Shown here one piece after another: positions 37,370 to 51,083 of a stretch of DNA of 64,000 nt. The first letter of the stretch is position 1. Every line of letters starts with the position of its first letter. The notes under the pieces are model-generated. The model did not search any database and was not told the origin of the DNA. It saw only the letters and a list, made by a program, of their open reading frames with translations. Location of the stretch: assembly GCF_040807025.1 (NCBI RefSeq), contig NC_090944.1:121536738-121600737 (forward strand), written 5' to 3'. The position numbers were made by a program, and so were the translations under genes. Origin of the DNA: Struthio camelus (lineage: Eukaryota; Chordata; Aves; Struthioniformes; Struthionidae).

Positions 37370-37435
37370 TGCTCGTCTAAATCAGGAGTGGCTTCATTTA
37401 TGTTATCTGAATTACACCAGTGTAAAAACAACTTA
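37370..37435. repeat. Palindromic MITE-like relic (possible)
   Basis: Words taaatcaggagtggcttcat and ttacaccagtgtaaaa match, from memory, a dispersed near-palindromic family of birds, turtles and crocodilians (words such as 'aatcaggagtaactccatt' and 'acaccagtgtaa'). It is probably a Harbinger/Chompy-like MITE, but the name is uncertain. Confidence 0.4.
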
Positions 37436-40400
37436 AGCTACCAAAGAATCCTATGTATTGCGTTCAGTCATGCTGTTTGTTTGAGTAGCACCTAAGCTCT
37501 CTTCAGTGGGAGCTTTGGCATGAATTACAGAAAAAGGAGAGGAGTTTTGCTTGGGTATCAAGGGTGTGCAACCTATAGCATAGAAAAATACGATCCATAG
37601 AAGTTTTGTGGTCTATTAGTCCATATGCTTATGAATAAAGGCAGTACAAGATTCTTCTAAAACTGGAAGTAAAATCTGTATTTAGTACTGAAACATGCAA
37701 GGGAATATTCTTTCAAATCATAATAGTGGCTTAGTAGAAGGAAAAATACACACAATCATGATACATTTCGTTAGAAGTTTGGCTTACATTAAAATGTACC
37801 CTGATTACCATATTAATTTTCTGATAAAGGTTTTACACCCATCACAATCTTATATTCAATGAAAAAGATATTATTCCTTGAAATGAATGGAATTGGTATG
37901 GTTTGAATTTACAATAGGGTGAACTGCTCATTAAAAGGACTGATCTTTAAAATCAGCCTTTTTGGTAAAGTAAGTCAGAGTTCTGTAAAGTAAGGAAAAT
38001 ATGCCATTCAGATCAGTGAGCCTTCATAATCTCTTCCCATTTTTCTCCTTGTGTTAAAATTTCAGAATAAAAAACTATTTTTAAGTATTAAATTACCCTA
38101 ATAAAATAGTGACCCTCTGGCTTTAGACAGAATGTACACATGTAATTTTGTTTTCATCTACATTTACATAAAAAAAAAATTCTTATCCAATATCCTGTCT
38201 TAGAAGCAGCCAGATACCTCTGAAAGCGGAAATAAAAAACACATAACACGCTTTGATTTGGGAGAAGTTTCTCATTGACCCTAGCTTCTTGTCACTTCAT
38301 GCGCTTATGCTTTCCTATATCTGTAACTGTTAGAAAAAATTACATACAGCAAATTTTATCCTTATGAAATACTGCTGGCCTTCATGCCTCAGTATTGTCT
38401 TTTCGTAGTGACTACTAGAGACAATTATTCTGTGAATTCAAAGTGTTCCTCTTTAGAACATGTTTAACTGTCCTACTGAGCTTCTGTTTTGTGGAAAAAA
38501 TGAGGACTGCTCATGCAGCTGTTCACTGTAAGAGATATTCTTCCTTGCCAGATATTCAGTAGTTGATTCCAGCTATGGTCTGAGCTGTGAAAATGATTTT
38601 TTAAGGAAGCAAATTCCAGATGTCTCAGGCTAGCCAGCATTTAATTAGTTTGTTTGGGTTCCGAATATGTTGCATAAATCTTTGTTGTGCACATTTTCTT
38701 CTTCATGTTAACTCTTTAGAAGGTCATCCAATAGTTGGCCGTTTTTGGTATTTTTAATCTTTTAATTCTTTCAGTTCTTTCATGCCTTGGATAAAACATA
38801 CAAACATATTTTGACATTGATTATTGTTTGCGATATACGTGCCACTGAAGTCATTGCACATAGTCAATTTTACAAGAGTAATCACCCTTGCCTTTATCCT
38901 TCTTGAATAAATAGTTAGGCAAATATACTATGGGATAACAAATGCTGTGAGCAAAACTTTGCTTTTGATTTGCACTTCAGACTCTTTATCTACAATATGC
39001 ATCTCTATTACATGATTTGTATTTGTTCTGCACGCTGAATTCCTTATCACTGCCAATGGCCACTGGGGTGATGTTGATTTAGGAGGAGGGATAGGAATCC
39101 ACTGGAGGTTACACTAAGGTTCTCTTCTGTTTACAGAATGATTCAATTTAGTTTAAGTAAAAAAGCTTTAATATTATTTAATATTTTTAAATAGTGGAAT
39201 TTTTTGGCAGGGTAGAACTTTTATGGCAGATAGTCAAATAACCCCAGAGTCTTTCAAAATATTCTAAATCAGTGCCCCTTACATTCAGTTGTATATAAAT
39301 ATAAACCTTACGTCAGTTTAAGGCAGAATTTTGCTTTATTTTCCTAATGCAATTTGATATATTATTTTGTTTGCCAGGATTTTGCATTATAAGATATTGA
39401 TTTCAATATCTGCCTCATGTGAAATTACGGCAATTTAAATACTGTGTCGCTGGTAATTAGGAACTGACAGTCTATTTTATATTATCTTCTAAGAAGGCTA
39501 CTTGTTGAACACTGCTAATCCTTTCAAAATGCTGATATTGAAATACTTCCAAAAGACCACTTACGCATATAGCATTCATCTTAGTACTCCAAATCAATAA
39601 TATTGGATATAGTGAGGTTGCTGCTTCCCTCTGCAAAGATGCAGGGCCCATGTCAATTTTGAGTCTATATTGTAAATTATAGGAGGCTAATATGCTAGAA
39701 TTTACTTCTAATAGCCTGTGAGCTTGTGTCAGATTGGTCATATAGTCAAAATTTCAAAATTATATAATGAAATTGTCTATATTTTAATATAATTATACTT
39801 CAAGGCTTACAGCCATTTTGGACCAAATGCACTTGACCTTTTCTCAGCTGCAGGTTGGCTACCGCTTAAATGGAAAGCTCCCTAGGAATCTTTTTACTGT
39901 AGATGCTAGCCAAGGAGTTGTGGGGAAAACATTTAGAATACAGAACATATAATTTTATCCCATCATCATTACTGAGCTGATGGATGGCAATGGGGAAACA
40001 GACTGGGAAATAAAAACAGTTCTTAACATAAATAATTTTAAGTAGAGGCTAACTTCAACATATGCAGCTCCGAGGTTTCATGATTCTTTTCATAAACATA
40101 TCAAAATCAAAATTGGCCGGTAATTTGAAACAAAAGGGTTCATCACACTCTTGTTGAAATTAATGGCAATGCTTTTTCTTTCGGAAAGCTTGATGTTGCT
40201 TTCAGAAAACATGAAACCATACCAGCTTCTGGAAAAATACTTTGTCTCGTTTACTGCACTTTCATCAAAAATTGTACACCTTTATAAAAGCATTGTTCTG
40301 CAGAATAGCGAAGGGCATACTGAAGTGTTGTGTACCGTGTTGCACCGAAGGAGTAGATAGTAAAGGCTCAAGTACTGTTCCTTCTAGAAATTGTTTGTTA

Positions 40401-40904
40401 GAATGTGACAAATATATAGAATTAACTGGCAAAAATCAGGCTACATGTTATGTCTCTAATACCTTTTTAAAGTTATTCTACTAGTTATTGTAGTTATTCA
40501 CTTCTGGGATCGTTGTTTAATCTTTTACAAAATAATTTAGCATCCCACAAAGATGAGCACTTTCCCAACTGACACTTTCTCCTTCTGTACTCTGGTGATG
40601 GTGCCTGACTTTTCTAGTCCAATTATATTGTTATATCTGTCAAAGTCAGTCTTTCAGAAGCACAGATTCTCTTCTGCCAAACTAAAACGTAGTTGTATGT
40701 GATGGGTTCACGCTAGTGTCCAGCCGTTCTCTTGGACCTCGGAGCGCTCAGTAGAACCAATGAGCACTGTGGTGCACATAATACCCATGGCAATGAATGA
40801 AGTAGGAGAAAGCATATGATTTTGAAATAACATTGCTTTCTCTGTGACCCAAGTCAGTTCCCACCATTTCTTGTTTTGTTTCTCCGTCTGTACAGTTAAA
40901 TTAG

Positions 40905-40962
40905 TGACACTCCGTACACGGAGTTTTGGGAGGATTTTCTTCCTGGTTGTCAGCCAGGAAAG
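40905..40962. repeat. Two adjacent short hairpins
   Basis: ACTCCGT-AC-ACGGAGT (about 40,909-40,924) is followed by TTCCTGG-TTGTCAG-CCAGGAA (about 40,940-40,960). Both have 7-bp perfect arms. Confidence 0.6.
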
Positions 40963-41377
40963 ATCAACATTTCTATTAGGATCGCCACTTGTGCAGTCAA
41001 AACGTGAAACTCTCTCTACCACAGTACAGCCTCTTCAGTCGATAGAACTGATACTTACCAGCCCACTTTGAGGTTGCCATCATTTCTACAGCCTTTCTAT
41101 CCATACCTGAGTACTCAGAATATTCCTTTTTCTTGTGTAAAACTGGCTTGCAGTTACATGCCTTCCATTAGTCTCGCTAGATATTGGAAATGATGTAAAT
41201 TGCCAACTGCCAAATAGATTTCCCTTGACAGTTCAGCTCTTCTCATGGTTGTAACAATCCCTTTGCAATGTTATGGCACCTGTACAAAAGCCATTCTCAT
41301 TGCTGAAGAAGGATCAAAGATTTATTGTCTGAGGACAGTGGAGAACTCTGGCTCCCACTTAATGATCATATCATTTT

Positions 41378-41407
41378 CAACATGGTATTTGTTGAAATAC
41401 CATGTTG
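41378..41407. repeat. Perfect 13-bp-arm hairpin
   Basis: CAACATGGTATTT (41,378-41,390), loop GTTG, then AAATACCATGTTG (41,395-41,407). The arms are exactly complementary. The flanking bases do not extend the stem. Confidence 0.9.
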
Positions 41408-41713
41408 CTTTTGGATGCTCTTTGCTCTTTGCTTTTGAATGAGGTATTTGAGGGAAAGGGGAAGGTGGCCCAAGCCTTGTTTGAGCTTACAAAGAAATAA
41501 GAGACAGAGTATGCTGGCAGCTTTCTGTAAAAACAGGACTATATAATAGGATTTTAGATTTCTGTAATTTTATGGAGTTGCTTATAAACCTGGAACTATT
41601 TAGCTGGGTCTTAATAAGCAGCAAATCTGGCATCTCATGGATAGCAAAAGAAAACCAAATTCTGTTTTCATTTTCCTTTGGAATCAGTTTGAAGTCCCAT
41701 TGACTCAAGTTTT

Positions 41714-41853
41714 GAATTAGGGCAAACCGAATAACCTGCTGATTCTGAACTTATTATACGAGTGGGAATATGAAGGCAGAGAAGATCTAGGGCGAATTAA
41801 ATAACCTGCTGATTCTGACTCTAGTATTCATCTGGGAACATATATAGAGAAAA
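41714..41853. repeat. Imperfect 70-bp tandem duplication
   Basis: AATAACCTGCTGATTCTGA is at 41,730 and again at 41,800, exactly 70 bp apart, with AGGGC(A/G)AA before and GTGGGAATAT/TCTGGGAACATAT after in both copies. Confidence 0.85.
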
Positions 41854-44800
41854 GACTTTTCATATATTCAGATATTTAAAAGCGTCATCATCCTTTTTTT
41901 TTTAATTTAATGCATTCTTATGAGCCATATTATATGAATAAAGTTTTGTGACTACTTTCGTTTTACATTTAAGGGACTCTATCATACAAAGGAAAAATTA
42001 GTTTTACCGAAAAAGTGGGAGGTGTATTCAATGGAATCGTTTTTGCAGTTGCTGCCACTACAAATTGTGAAATGGTGTATTTTGCCAGTGTAGATGTTAT
42101 GTATGCACCAGTGCTATGGAGGTGTATAAGTCACAGATTGCTTTTAATCTATGGCACAGTGCACAAGGTCTTAAAGTGAAAAGATCTGATTTTTTTGTGA
42201 TTTCGTTTAGAGAAAGGGCTTAATGTTGCTTAAAGGCAGATAAGGTAGACTACTCACAGTGATGTCTTCCTGTAATTAAGAGAACACACACAGCCTTTAT
42301 GGAGGTCACCGACTTTATGCTGTGTTCCAAAGCATAATACGTACCTTCTTTTTACAAATAAGTTTATAGAAAATCACAGAATTAGTGAGGAGACATGGGG
42401 TGAAGAACTGTATCTTAATATTGTAGTTTCTTTAGAAGCTTATCCTGATTCTTCATCTGTAGCCAAAGGTGACAACAGAAACATCCATACAAACACATCA
42501 GCATTTGTACAATGGGTGTCTAGAGGACAATTACGATGAATAGTACTTTGCTTTACGATCAGTTACAGTCTTGTGATGCAAAGATAATATTCATTATTAA
42601 TAAAATGGGAGAATCAGACCCTAATTCTAGTAAAATAAAAGCTCTACAGGATCTTTCAGGAAATGTGCTGTCTTTCCTAACTGAATAATTCAGAATCAGT
42701 AAAAATAATCCAAAAAAAGTTTGAATTCTACTGACTCTTATGCAGCAATTGACTTATGCTTGTAAGATCAGGCTCTTAACCTGGAAGTCCAGAGGCATGA
42801 GGAGGAGAGGGTAGTGAGAAGGGTTGCTTCTTCTTCCCAGACTACACATACTGCTCTGTCTGAGTGCACTGAGTTTCAGGTGAGTGTCTGTAATGGTGTG
42901 GAAAGTTGCTTCACATGACATCATCCCGTAGAAAAGCAGTGGCGTTTCTTCGTGAAGTTTCCAGAAATGTCAGTACTGACATTGCTATTGTTAGTTCTGT
43001 TGCTTTTTGAGTTTGCTTTTTTTCCCATTTTTGCTCATCAGAGGAGAGATAGGTGAAAGTGGATGATAGAAACCAATAGCTGTATGTCATTTAATTTTTA
43101 AGACTGTCATGGGGTGGTACAAAAAATACTTCTTTGTGTTGATCACCTAAATAGATTTTCTAAGAACTGCATAATGCCCTCCTGCTACGTCCTCTTCAGA
43201 CGAATGTTGCTGTACTTCCCAGGGGCTGAGTCTCTGTGAAGTTTGTTTTTTGTGATACTTACTGCAGAAAAATAATTTCTGTAATATTATTACCTTGCAA
43301 AGAACATGTTTTTTAGAACATACATTTTTACAGAGATAAATTGTGGACTGCCTTTCAGCATTAGACAAAAGAAGATCTATCTTGTTTGTTTCAACATTTA
43401 CTAAAGAATTCTGAAAATTGATCTTATATTAATACCTAAAACATTGCTGATTAAGGTGTTATGAGGAAAACACCTATATTTTCCTAGTAGTTCGTCAGGA
43501 AGACAACATGATTTGAATATAATTCCTTCTTGGACCAAGACTGCAATCAGCTTTCCATCAACGCTAACTCCACTGTGGTTATTTCTAGGAATTCTGTTTC
43601 ACCTCTTTCACGCTCTTGGTCCAGAGTGTTTGGAGGAGAGGCTGGGATAAAAGTTAGTTGCAGAGCCCTAACACTGTGCTTGTACCTCTGTGGCTGTTAA
43701 ACAGCTGAGACCGGCATTATAGGAAGCCGTATGCTGGAGCTGTACGGTACAGTTTTTATTTTTGTTTTCTTCATTAAAACTTTTGAAAGTCCAAAATTAA
43801 ACAGATTGTGCATCAGTTTCAAAATTATGAGGAAAAAACCATACTGTTTCTAAGAAACTAAGAAACTTCCAATAACAGAAAAAAAGATGTAAGTTTTGAC
43901 TTGTTCATGCAAATCCACTGACAATCACATTTTTAATATTTGAAAAATTTTTAGTATTCAGAGGTTTTATCTAATCAGAGGGCTGAATCCTAGTCTATTG
44001 TTTGAAATACCACTGGAGTCTTTAAATATTTTCTTTGTCAAATACGCATTAAAAATATCTCCACCGTTCAAGTTTATAAAAAGTAGCCACTGAAAAATCA
44101 CCAGTATTCAGTCATGTGTTATCCCACTGCAACACATGAGTCATACTGGTGGACTTTGTAAATCTTGAACCACAAAAATATGCGCAGTACTGCAAGAATA
44201 AAATTTCCTTCCCGTTTTTCCCCTACTTTAAAAGCACAAACATGTCTATTGAAAGTGTAAAGATAACAGCATAAGTAGATGGCATGACAGGAATTCAGAA
44301 TTAACGCTACGTTCAATAAGCGGTGGCTTTCGTCTTTTTTGTTTCGTGTGTTTAAGGGTGAAACTTATCCCTTTGTTTTATTCAGATTTGTGTGACAAAT
44401 AACAAAAAGCAGTCAGTGATGCTATACCTATTGTCACAGAGATATATCTAACTCAAAAAGCTTTCCTCTGAGAACTTACTAATATATAGTTATTTTGATG
44501 TTGCACTTTAATATGGGGTCATTACTCCTTGGAAATCCTAAATACATTAAGGTGAGCTGCGGGCAGGTTTTGATGTTGTTCAGGTTTGCTCTTCCTTAGC
44601 TTTCTCTTTGGAATTTTGGAAAAAAGTGTATAAATAGCTGTTGGAAACTTGTTTTTTACTCAGCTTGAACTCTCAGTGAGTTAAATGGAGCTTTGGATCA
44701 TTCAGAGAAGGCAGAAAGAGGTGCTAAGACTTACGGGAATTAGTTAACTCATGTTTGTTGGAAGATAAACTTATTTAGAAATCATATATATTGGTATGGA

Positions 44801-44873
44801 CCGTTTTTCTAAAATACTTTGCTTCTATAGGTTTGTCATATTCAGGATCTCTCAGTCAGTTAGCAGAGTAAAC

Positions 44874-44900
44874 TCATTAGTCCAGCTAATGGACTAATGA
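44874..44900. repeat. Perfect 11-bp-arm hairpin
   Basis: TCATTAGTCCA, loop GCTAA, TGGACTAATGA. The arms are exactly complementary. It lies about 20 bp before a MITE-like relic. Confidence 0.9.
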
Positions 44901-44914
44901 ACTTTCAGGTCTAC

Positions 44915-44992
44915 GCAAATCAGGATTGATGCATCTAGAAGCTAATACATGTAAGCCAGTGTAAAATAAGGGTAAGATAAGAATCAGGTCCC
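44915..44992. repeat. Palindromic MITE-like relic (possible)
   Basis: Words caaatcaggattgatgcat, gtaagccagtgtaaaata and aagaatcaggtccc parallel the same remembered sauropsid family as at 37.4 kb, whose ends include 'agaatcaggccc'. Confidence 0.4.
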
Positions 44993-45689
44993 CGGTCATA
45001 AAGAAAAATATTTCACTTATGTTAATATGAAAACACTGCAAATCCTCTTGAAACAACTGCGAGATCCAAACAGGATTAACCTGCCCTATTACTATATGAT
45101 ATTACTCTGTGATCTTTTTAGAGATTTCCTTTGTCATTCAGATGCATAGAAGCATTTTGCCAACCCAAAAATGACTGGCAAGAAGCTTTCCTGGCTTGAT
45201 TTATTACACACATATGTGGTACCAGTAATTACTTATTCCACTCTTTAATTTGTCCGTATTTGTGCAGGTATAATAGAGGCTGGCAATGCAATTTTCCATT
45301 TAAAATTATGAATAAGTGGCTAAAAAAAACCCTCATACTTTTAACCGTACTTTCCACTTCCATTGCTGAGATGACTTATCCTGTATCAAAATGCCTTCTG
45401 TTTGAAAATAGACTGTTGTTTCATCTATGCTTTTGAATCAATCTTCATGCTCCTTTTTGCGTTCTTAGGTACCCACATTTTTAAAGAATAGCTCTGTATG
45501 GCCAGTTTTCTTCTTCTTTAATCAGCCTCAGGCATCGGTATCAATGTAACGCATATGAACATACTACACACAAAAATCTATGCTTTGAGATTAAGTTTGT
45601 GAAGTAAAGCCTTCCAAAGCTATGAACTTGTCAGGACTAAGGATACTGTTCAACTTTAATTTGATGAAACAGTCTTTAATTACATGATT

Positions 45690-45775
45690 ATATTCCTCTT
45701 TTTCCACAAGCCTTCTGCCTCATTTTCTGCATAGGCTGGATAATAATAATAATAATAAATTCTTCAATATTTTGT
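45690..45775 (+). repeat. MIR-like relic with (AAT)n
   Basis: cttctgcctcattttctgcat..ggctggataataataata parallels the MIR 3' pattern (cctcagtttcctcatctgtaaaatgggataataat, recalled). The AAT run at 45,740-45,759 is likely derived from it. Confidence 0.45.
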
Positions 45776-46631
45776 TTTCTCCTTGCTATTCAGTGTGTAG
45801 CCCTGAGCCTTATTTATTGTCCGTATTCAAACCATCTCTGAAGAGAAATTATTAATTTTTCCCTGGGCTTTTCTATGGTTCTCATAAGTACACTGTCTGA
45901 ACTACTGTACAAGTATTAAAAAATACACAATACCCAACAAAAGATGACAGATGCTATTATCTCACTTACTTACAGAGGAGAACTGAGGCAAAAGACATTC
46001 TAATTTTGAGTACAGAATCTGATGTTTTTCTCCATACGACACATACAGCAGTGAATATACTATACGTGCAGTGTAACTTCAAAGTGCAGCTTCTGTAGAC
46101 TTCACATCCCATCTCTGAGTGACCAGCACTGCATCTGCTGGGGCATCCAGCAAGACAGGCACCCAGAAAATGCAAACGGTCTGAAAAGCGCAAGAAATGA
46201 CCACCTAGAAAGTGACTGGCTTTAAAAACCTGAACAAAATTGTATGGGACGTTTACAGCTGAGGAGGGGATAGAACATATTTCTGCACGGCAGCATTCAC
46301 CTATCTATGCTATGAGGTACACCTCGCTCCTTTTTTGCAAGGACTCTTCTATTGCAGGGGCAGGTGTACTGTTCATAGACACAACAGGTTTCTTCATTGC
46401 TCAGTCGTTACTTATTGCTAAGAACAGACCTCCTCTGTATACAGAACACGTTAGGGACCCTCTGGAGACAATTGCTTTAAATGGTATAATTAAAGGCTAT
46501 ATCATAATGCATATGAATAAAGAGGATGGATTTAAGTTACGTAGGAGGTCTTATTTTTCAGATACAGTATTTTTGAGTGATTGACTTTGCAACCTGAAGA
46601 ATGTTCTTTTAATGTAGTAAAATATGACTTG

Positions 46632-46650
46632 TGTATATATATATATATTA
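46632..46650. repeat. (TA)n microsatellite
   Basis: About eight TA units after GTG. Confidence 0.85.
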
Positions 46651-48297
46651 TTTTTAGGTTTTTAAAACTTTACTCCCACTCTTACATCCCAGCTCCAGAC
46701 AATTTCTTCTTTGCATTTTAATGAAAAAGCATCCTTTCTGTAGTGTCTGTTCTCAGCAGGGATGTTACGGAAGGATCTACGGGTTCCCTGCTCTAGAAAG
46801 GGGTGCCTGGACCCAGCGCAGACTGCAGCAATTCTGAGGACAGGAAAAGCCTGCTCAGGCTCAAGTTAAAGAATGCACAGTCCAAACAATCTTTCAGGAA
46901 TTTACTGATAAAATCCAAGACATGTCCATGAACACTGTACAAACAGATTTTTCAAGAAAGTTTGCAACTTGAAGAGATTCTGGCAGGTTTCCAAAGGTTT
47001 GGCAAAAGGCTTAACCCTGAAAATCAAGTAATTCCTCCCCAAACGGTTTTTAGTTTTCTGCTTCAAAATATAACTAAAGTCAAAAGGACTCAGAATGGAA
47101 GTGAAACTTACTTAAAGTACCCTTGGGGACATACTGCTAACATAAATGCCAATTTTTCAGTTGAGCTATTTTTTTGTGACTGAATCAAATATGTATTTTT
47201 TAAGACTGGAAGAATGGTGAACTGCCTTACTATTACTGAGCCCTTCTGCATTTTCTTTAATTGGTGTAAGTGATCTTCTTCTGTAATAAGTGTGCCTTAT
47301 AAAGAAGGAAATCAATCAAAATATAAAGCATATACAAAATTGCTTCCGTACATTTCAGAACCATTTTTCCAAGGAATAAATTGAGTTGACCTATGAAAGA
47401 TCCATTTCATTCTTGTATAGAGTAGAAACATTGTATTTGCACGTCTGTTCAGGCTTGCCTTTGAAAAGCTTTGCTTAAAAATATTTCTTAAACTATGTAG
47501 AAGTTTTATATGAATGAATAGTACAGCCAATATGTATTTCATACATAAGAGCCAGAAACACAAGATTATTCTCTGAACTGGTCAGCCTTTATTTTTAGGA
47601 AACTTCTATCCTTATAATAACCATATTAATAAATGCCCCAGGAACTAACAATACACCTCTTATTATTTTTCTCCTTGTTTAGAGATTATTGCTTTCTTTA
47701 CTTACAGAATTAATTGTTTCTCTGTTAATATATAAATATATAATATATAAATATATAAATATTTAAAAAAATTAAAAATATCAACAAAGTGAAAAAAAAA
47801 AGAAGATTAAAAATGTTTATTTGCCTTTTCCTTTCCCCTCTCATTTATAATTACTACCACTTTATAACCACTACTTTATCCTATGTACTATTTTGAGTAT
47901 TAAGCATACAAATAAAAACCTATTAAGATTTTAAGAAAGGATTGGTTGAAGATAGAGGAAAGTCACGGTAGAATTCCTAATAAATTTATTTAAAATTACT
48001 TCATTTGCATATATTCCAACTGTATTCAGCTGGATTACTTGCATGAATAAGGTTCTCCCCTTGATCCCCAGTATAAATTAATATATATACAAGTATGCTG
48101 CAGATAAACATACATATTTTAATAACAAAATATGACTATTCACAAATATATGAATATTCTATATATTACCCCATGACATTTAATCACCTAATGGGATTTC
48201 TAGGGATATTCATCCTTCTTTCTCCAACTTATTTACATGGGACTATTTCTTTAGAAATGCACTTGTTTTCTGAATACTAGTGAGTTTAAATTCAGAT

Positions 48298-48330
48298 GTC
48301 TCTCTCTCTCTCTCTATATATATATATAAA
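48298..48330. repeat. (TC)n(TA)n microsatellite
   Basis: About nine TC units pass directly into about eight TA units. Confidence 0.9.
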
Positions 48331-49494
48331 TAATTTTGTTCAAGCTCATTTTATGTGTGTTTTTCCACCTCTTTGTTGCATTTTCTATACAACAATTGCA
48401 GTATTGCTCTCGTTAGGCAACCTTCAGTTTTGCAGGAAAAGAGTACCAGTCACAGTCAAATCTCAGGCCTCTCCAGTCCTATACAACATCCCTAAAGGCT
48501 ATTTTTTGCTGAGCAGCAAAGAGAGTATAAATTAATGCGGTCTGATTTTACTGTCATTTAAAATATGTCTCCAGCTCAGCCGTACTCCTCTGCAAACTTT
48601 TTTTCTTTAGAAACATACAAGATTATATGAAGAGGGAGGCAAAAGTTTACTAGCCTATGAGACTGCAGGATATCAACAGAAATTAAATGCATTGACACTG
48701 CAACTTGCGTTTAAACTGCTACTCACTCTTAATACATTTCTCAGAAAATCAGCTTCTCTTTTCAACTATATCTTAATAGAAGACCAAGAAGTACTTGAAC
48801 TGAGCTTGGAAACTGGACCTCCTTTCGATATGACTTGATTTCCTCTCTGGCTTTATGCAAAAAGTAGCCCAAACAAATGGTAATAAAATAAGAGACTGGC
48901 AATGCTGTTAAAACAAATCATTCGTAACTAAATAAATGATATCAGGAGAAGAATGTAACAAAAATACCTGAAATATTATTAGGTATCACAGTGGTATTCA
49001 GCAAAGTAACGTGGTGTGGACTGCCTCCTTATGTTTACAGAGTACACGAAGTCATTCTACAGTTCATACTTCAGGATGTTCTTGCTGTAGATTTTGCTTG
49101 GTAAGAGCTGTTCTCTGCTTAATCTACAACCAGCTGTTAGTTCTGCTCTGAAATGTTAGATTCCTTCAGAAAATCATATTAGCTATGGTAGTGACCTTTG
49201 GTTCTTGGGTTTTGGAGTTGGATTTCGCTTTTTGTAGCATTTCCTGCAGTTAAAGAAAACTTATTATGAGGGAACCCTGCTTCAGCTTTGGGACCCACAT
49301 ATTATTTCTTCTTCTTTAAAAACTGAATCCTTCAGAAGTGATTACATCAGATGAATGGTAGACATCTGGAAGCATAAAATGGAAAAAAAAGGAGAGATGA
49401 AGGACTGAGAAGTAATTAAGTACTGGAAATGGAATTTGGAATTGCTATTTTATTTTCACAATTCTATTACAAGTTCCTTATATATCTCAAGTAT

Positions 49495-49635
49495 TTAATT
49501 TCTCTCACAGTTTTTCATCCATAAAATAAAGTTAATAATAATATTCACTGTCTTCTACCCATTTCCTGCCTGTTTTATTTCATCATGTCTTAGACTTTGG
49601 AGCATATTTTGCTCTGTGTCTACCATAACCTAGAG
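49495..49635 (+). repeat. MIR-like relic (weak)
   Basis: tcacagtttttcatccataaaataaagttaataataatattcactg resembles the MIR central-3' pattern. The later words agactttggagcatattttgctctgtgtctacc resemble tails of related amniote SINEs. Divergence is high. Confidence 0.35.
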
Positions 49636-51047
49636 CAAGAGAAGTAGACATTACTTAGGGTTCTAGATTTTACATAATATGAACAATATCAAGCTATAGT
49701 AGAGGTACAATCATTGGGGCATAAGTAATAAATAAATATTTTTAATTTAAGGTATTCCAAATTTCTTTAAAGGCAACAAAGTTTCTGATGTTCTCATATA
49801 TATTCTTTTCTAAAATACGGTCTTATGATCTTCTTCTGGCTCATTGGGGTAAACTGTTTCAGCCTGGATGGTGGTTTGTTTCTGACATCATAACGTGACA
49901 AGAAACTCCATTAACAAGATTAATATATCCTTGGGTAAAATGGTGTTTGTTTATAAAGGGGTCTTTAACAGATGTACCATAAAAGATTCTTAATTTTATC
50001 ACATTTGCAAGCAAAAGCAAAGATGCATTTTTGAGAGTGAACTGAAAACCTTCTAAAATATATGTAAGATTGTATTTTCTTGGGATAAATGTCAGTTGAT
50101 GAAAAGCATTTTCTCATGCCTACTGCACTTTAATAGTACTTGCTGATGCTATTGTATGAAGGATTTTAGTGCTTTCTGGCAGAAAGTGTTTACAAAATGT
50201 CATAAAATGTAAAGCTTTGTACTTGCAAAAAGGTGTAAGGGGAGAAATAGTGATTTTCATTAATACCTGGTTACATAAAGGCTGTTCTGAACAATATAGA
50301 CTGATTAGCTAGTAAAAGGAAGAAAAGCACTTTCCTAAGTTTCTAACCTTTTGGTAGTCTGCTGCTTGTTAGAAATAACCTGCAAGCATAAGATGCATTC
50401 ATTCATCCATATTTGAATTAAAATGAAGATCTGATTTTCAGAGACAGTAACAGTGAAATGATTCTCCTCAGACACCCATGGAAAGCAAGGGAATAGTCTT
50501 TCTGACTTCAGAAACCTTTTGATCAAGGACTTTGGTTCTACCTCACACTGCTCAAGTGGTTAGAACGTTCATGGAAGTTAGTTACTGTTGTTCATGAAAA
50601 ATGTATAGAAATATATTGCTTTTACGAGCTATTTATAAAAAAGTATTTATAAATAATTCTAATGGGATTAAAATAACTTATCTTTGTACAATAAAGCAAT
50701 GTTAAGACAGCCTGAAGTATTTGTAGCTTAAATGACTGTAGCCGTAACACTTGGTGTCATGAAGATCACGTGAGCGTGACTTTAGATATTAGTTTGATAG
50801 TAGTCTAACAATTTATTCACCTCTATTTCATCAACCGACTAAGGTATACAATACATATTCCTATAATAGCTATATGTACTGTATATAGAAGGTCGCACAG
50901 ATGGGCGATGCCCAAATGGGCATTTCAAAATAGATAACCTGAACTGAACACGCAGTCCAGCTACGTATTGCTTACCATTCGGATAAAATAAGAGAGTGAA
51001 TGATATCTGTGTAACAGAAGATGATAACCTGCTGGAAAAAGCAAGTT

Positions 51048-51083
51048 TTAGAGAATAAAGAGACTTACTTAGAGAATAAAGAG
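51048..51083. repeat. 15-bp direct repeat, 21-bp offset
   Basis: TTAGAGAATAAAGAG at 51,048 and 51,069, separated by ACTTAC. Confidence 0.85.
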
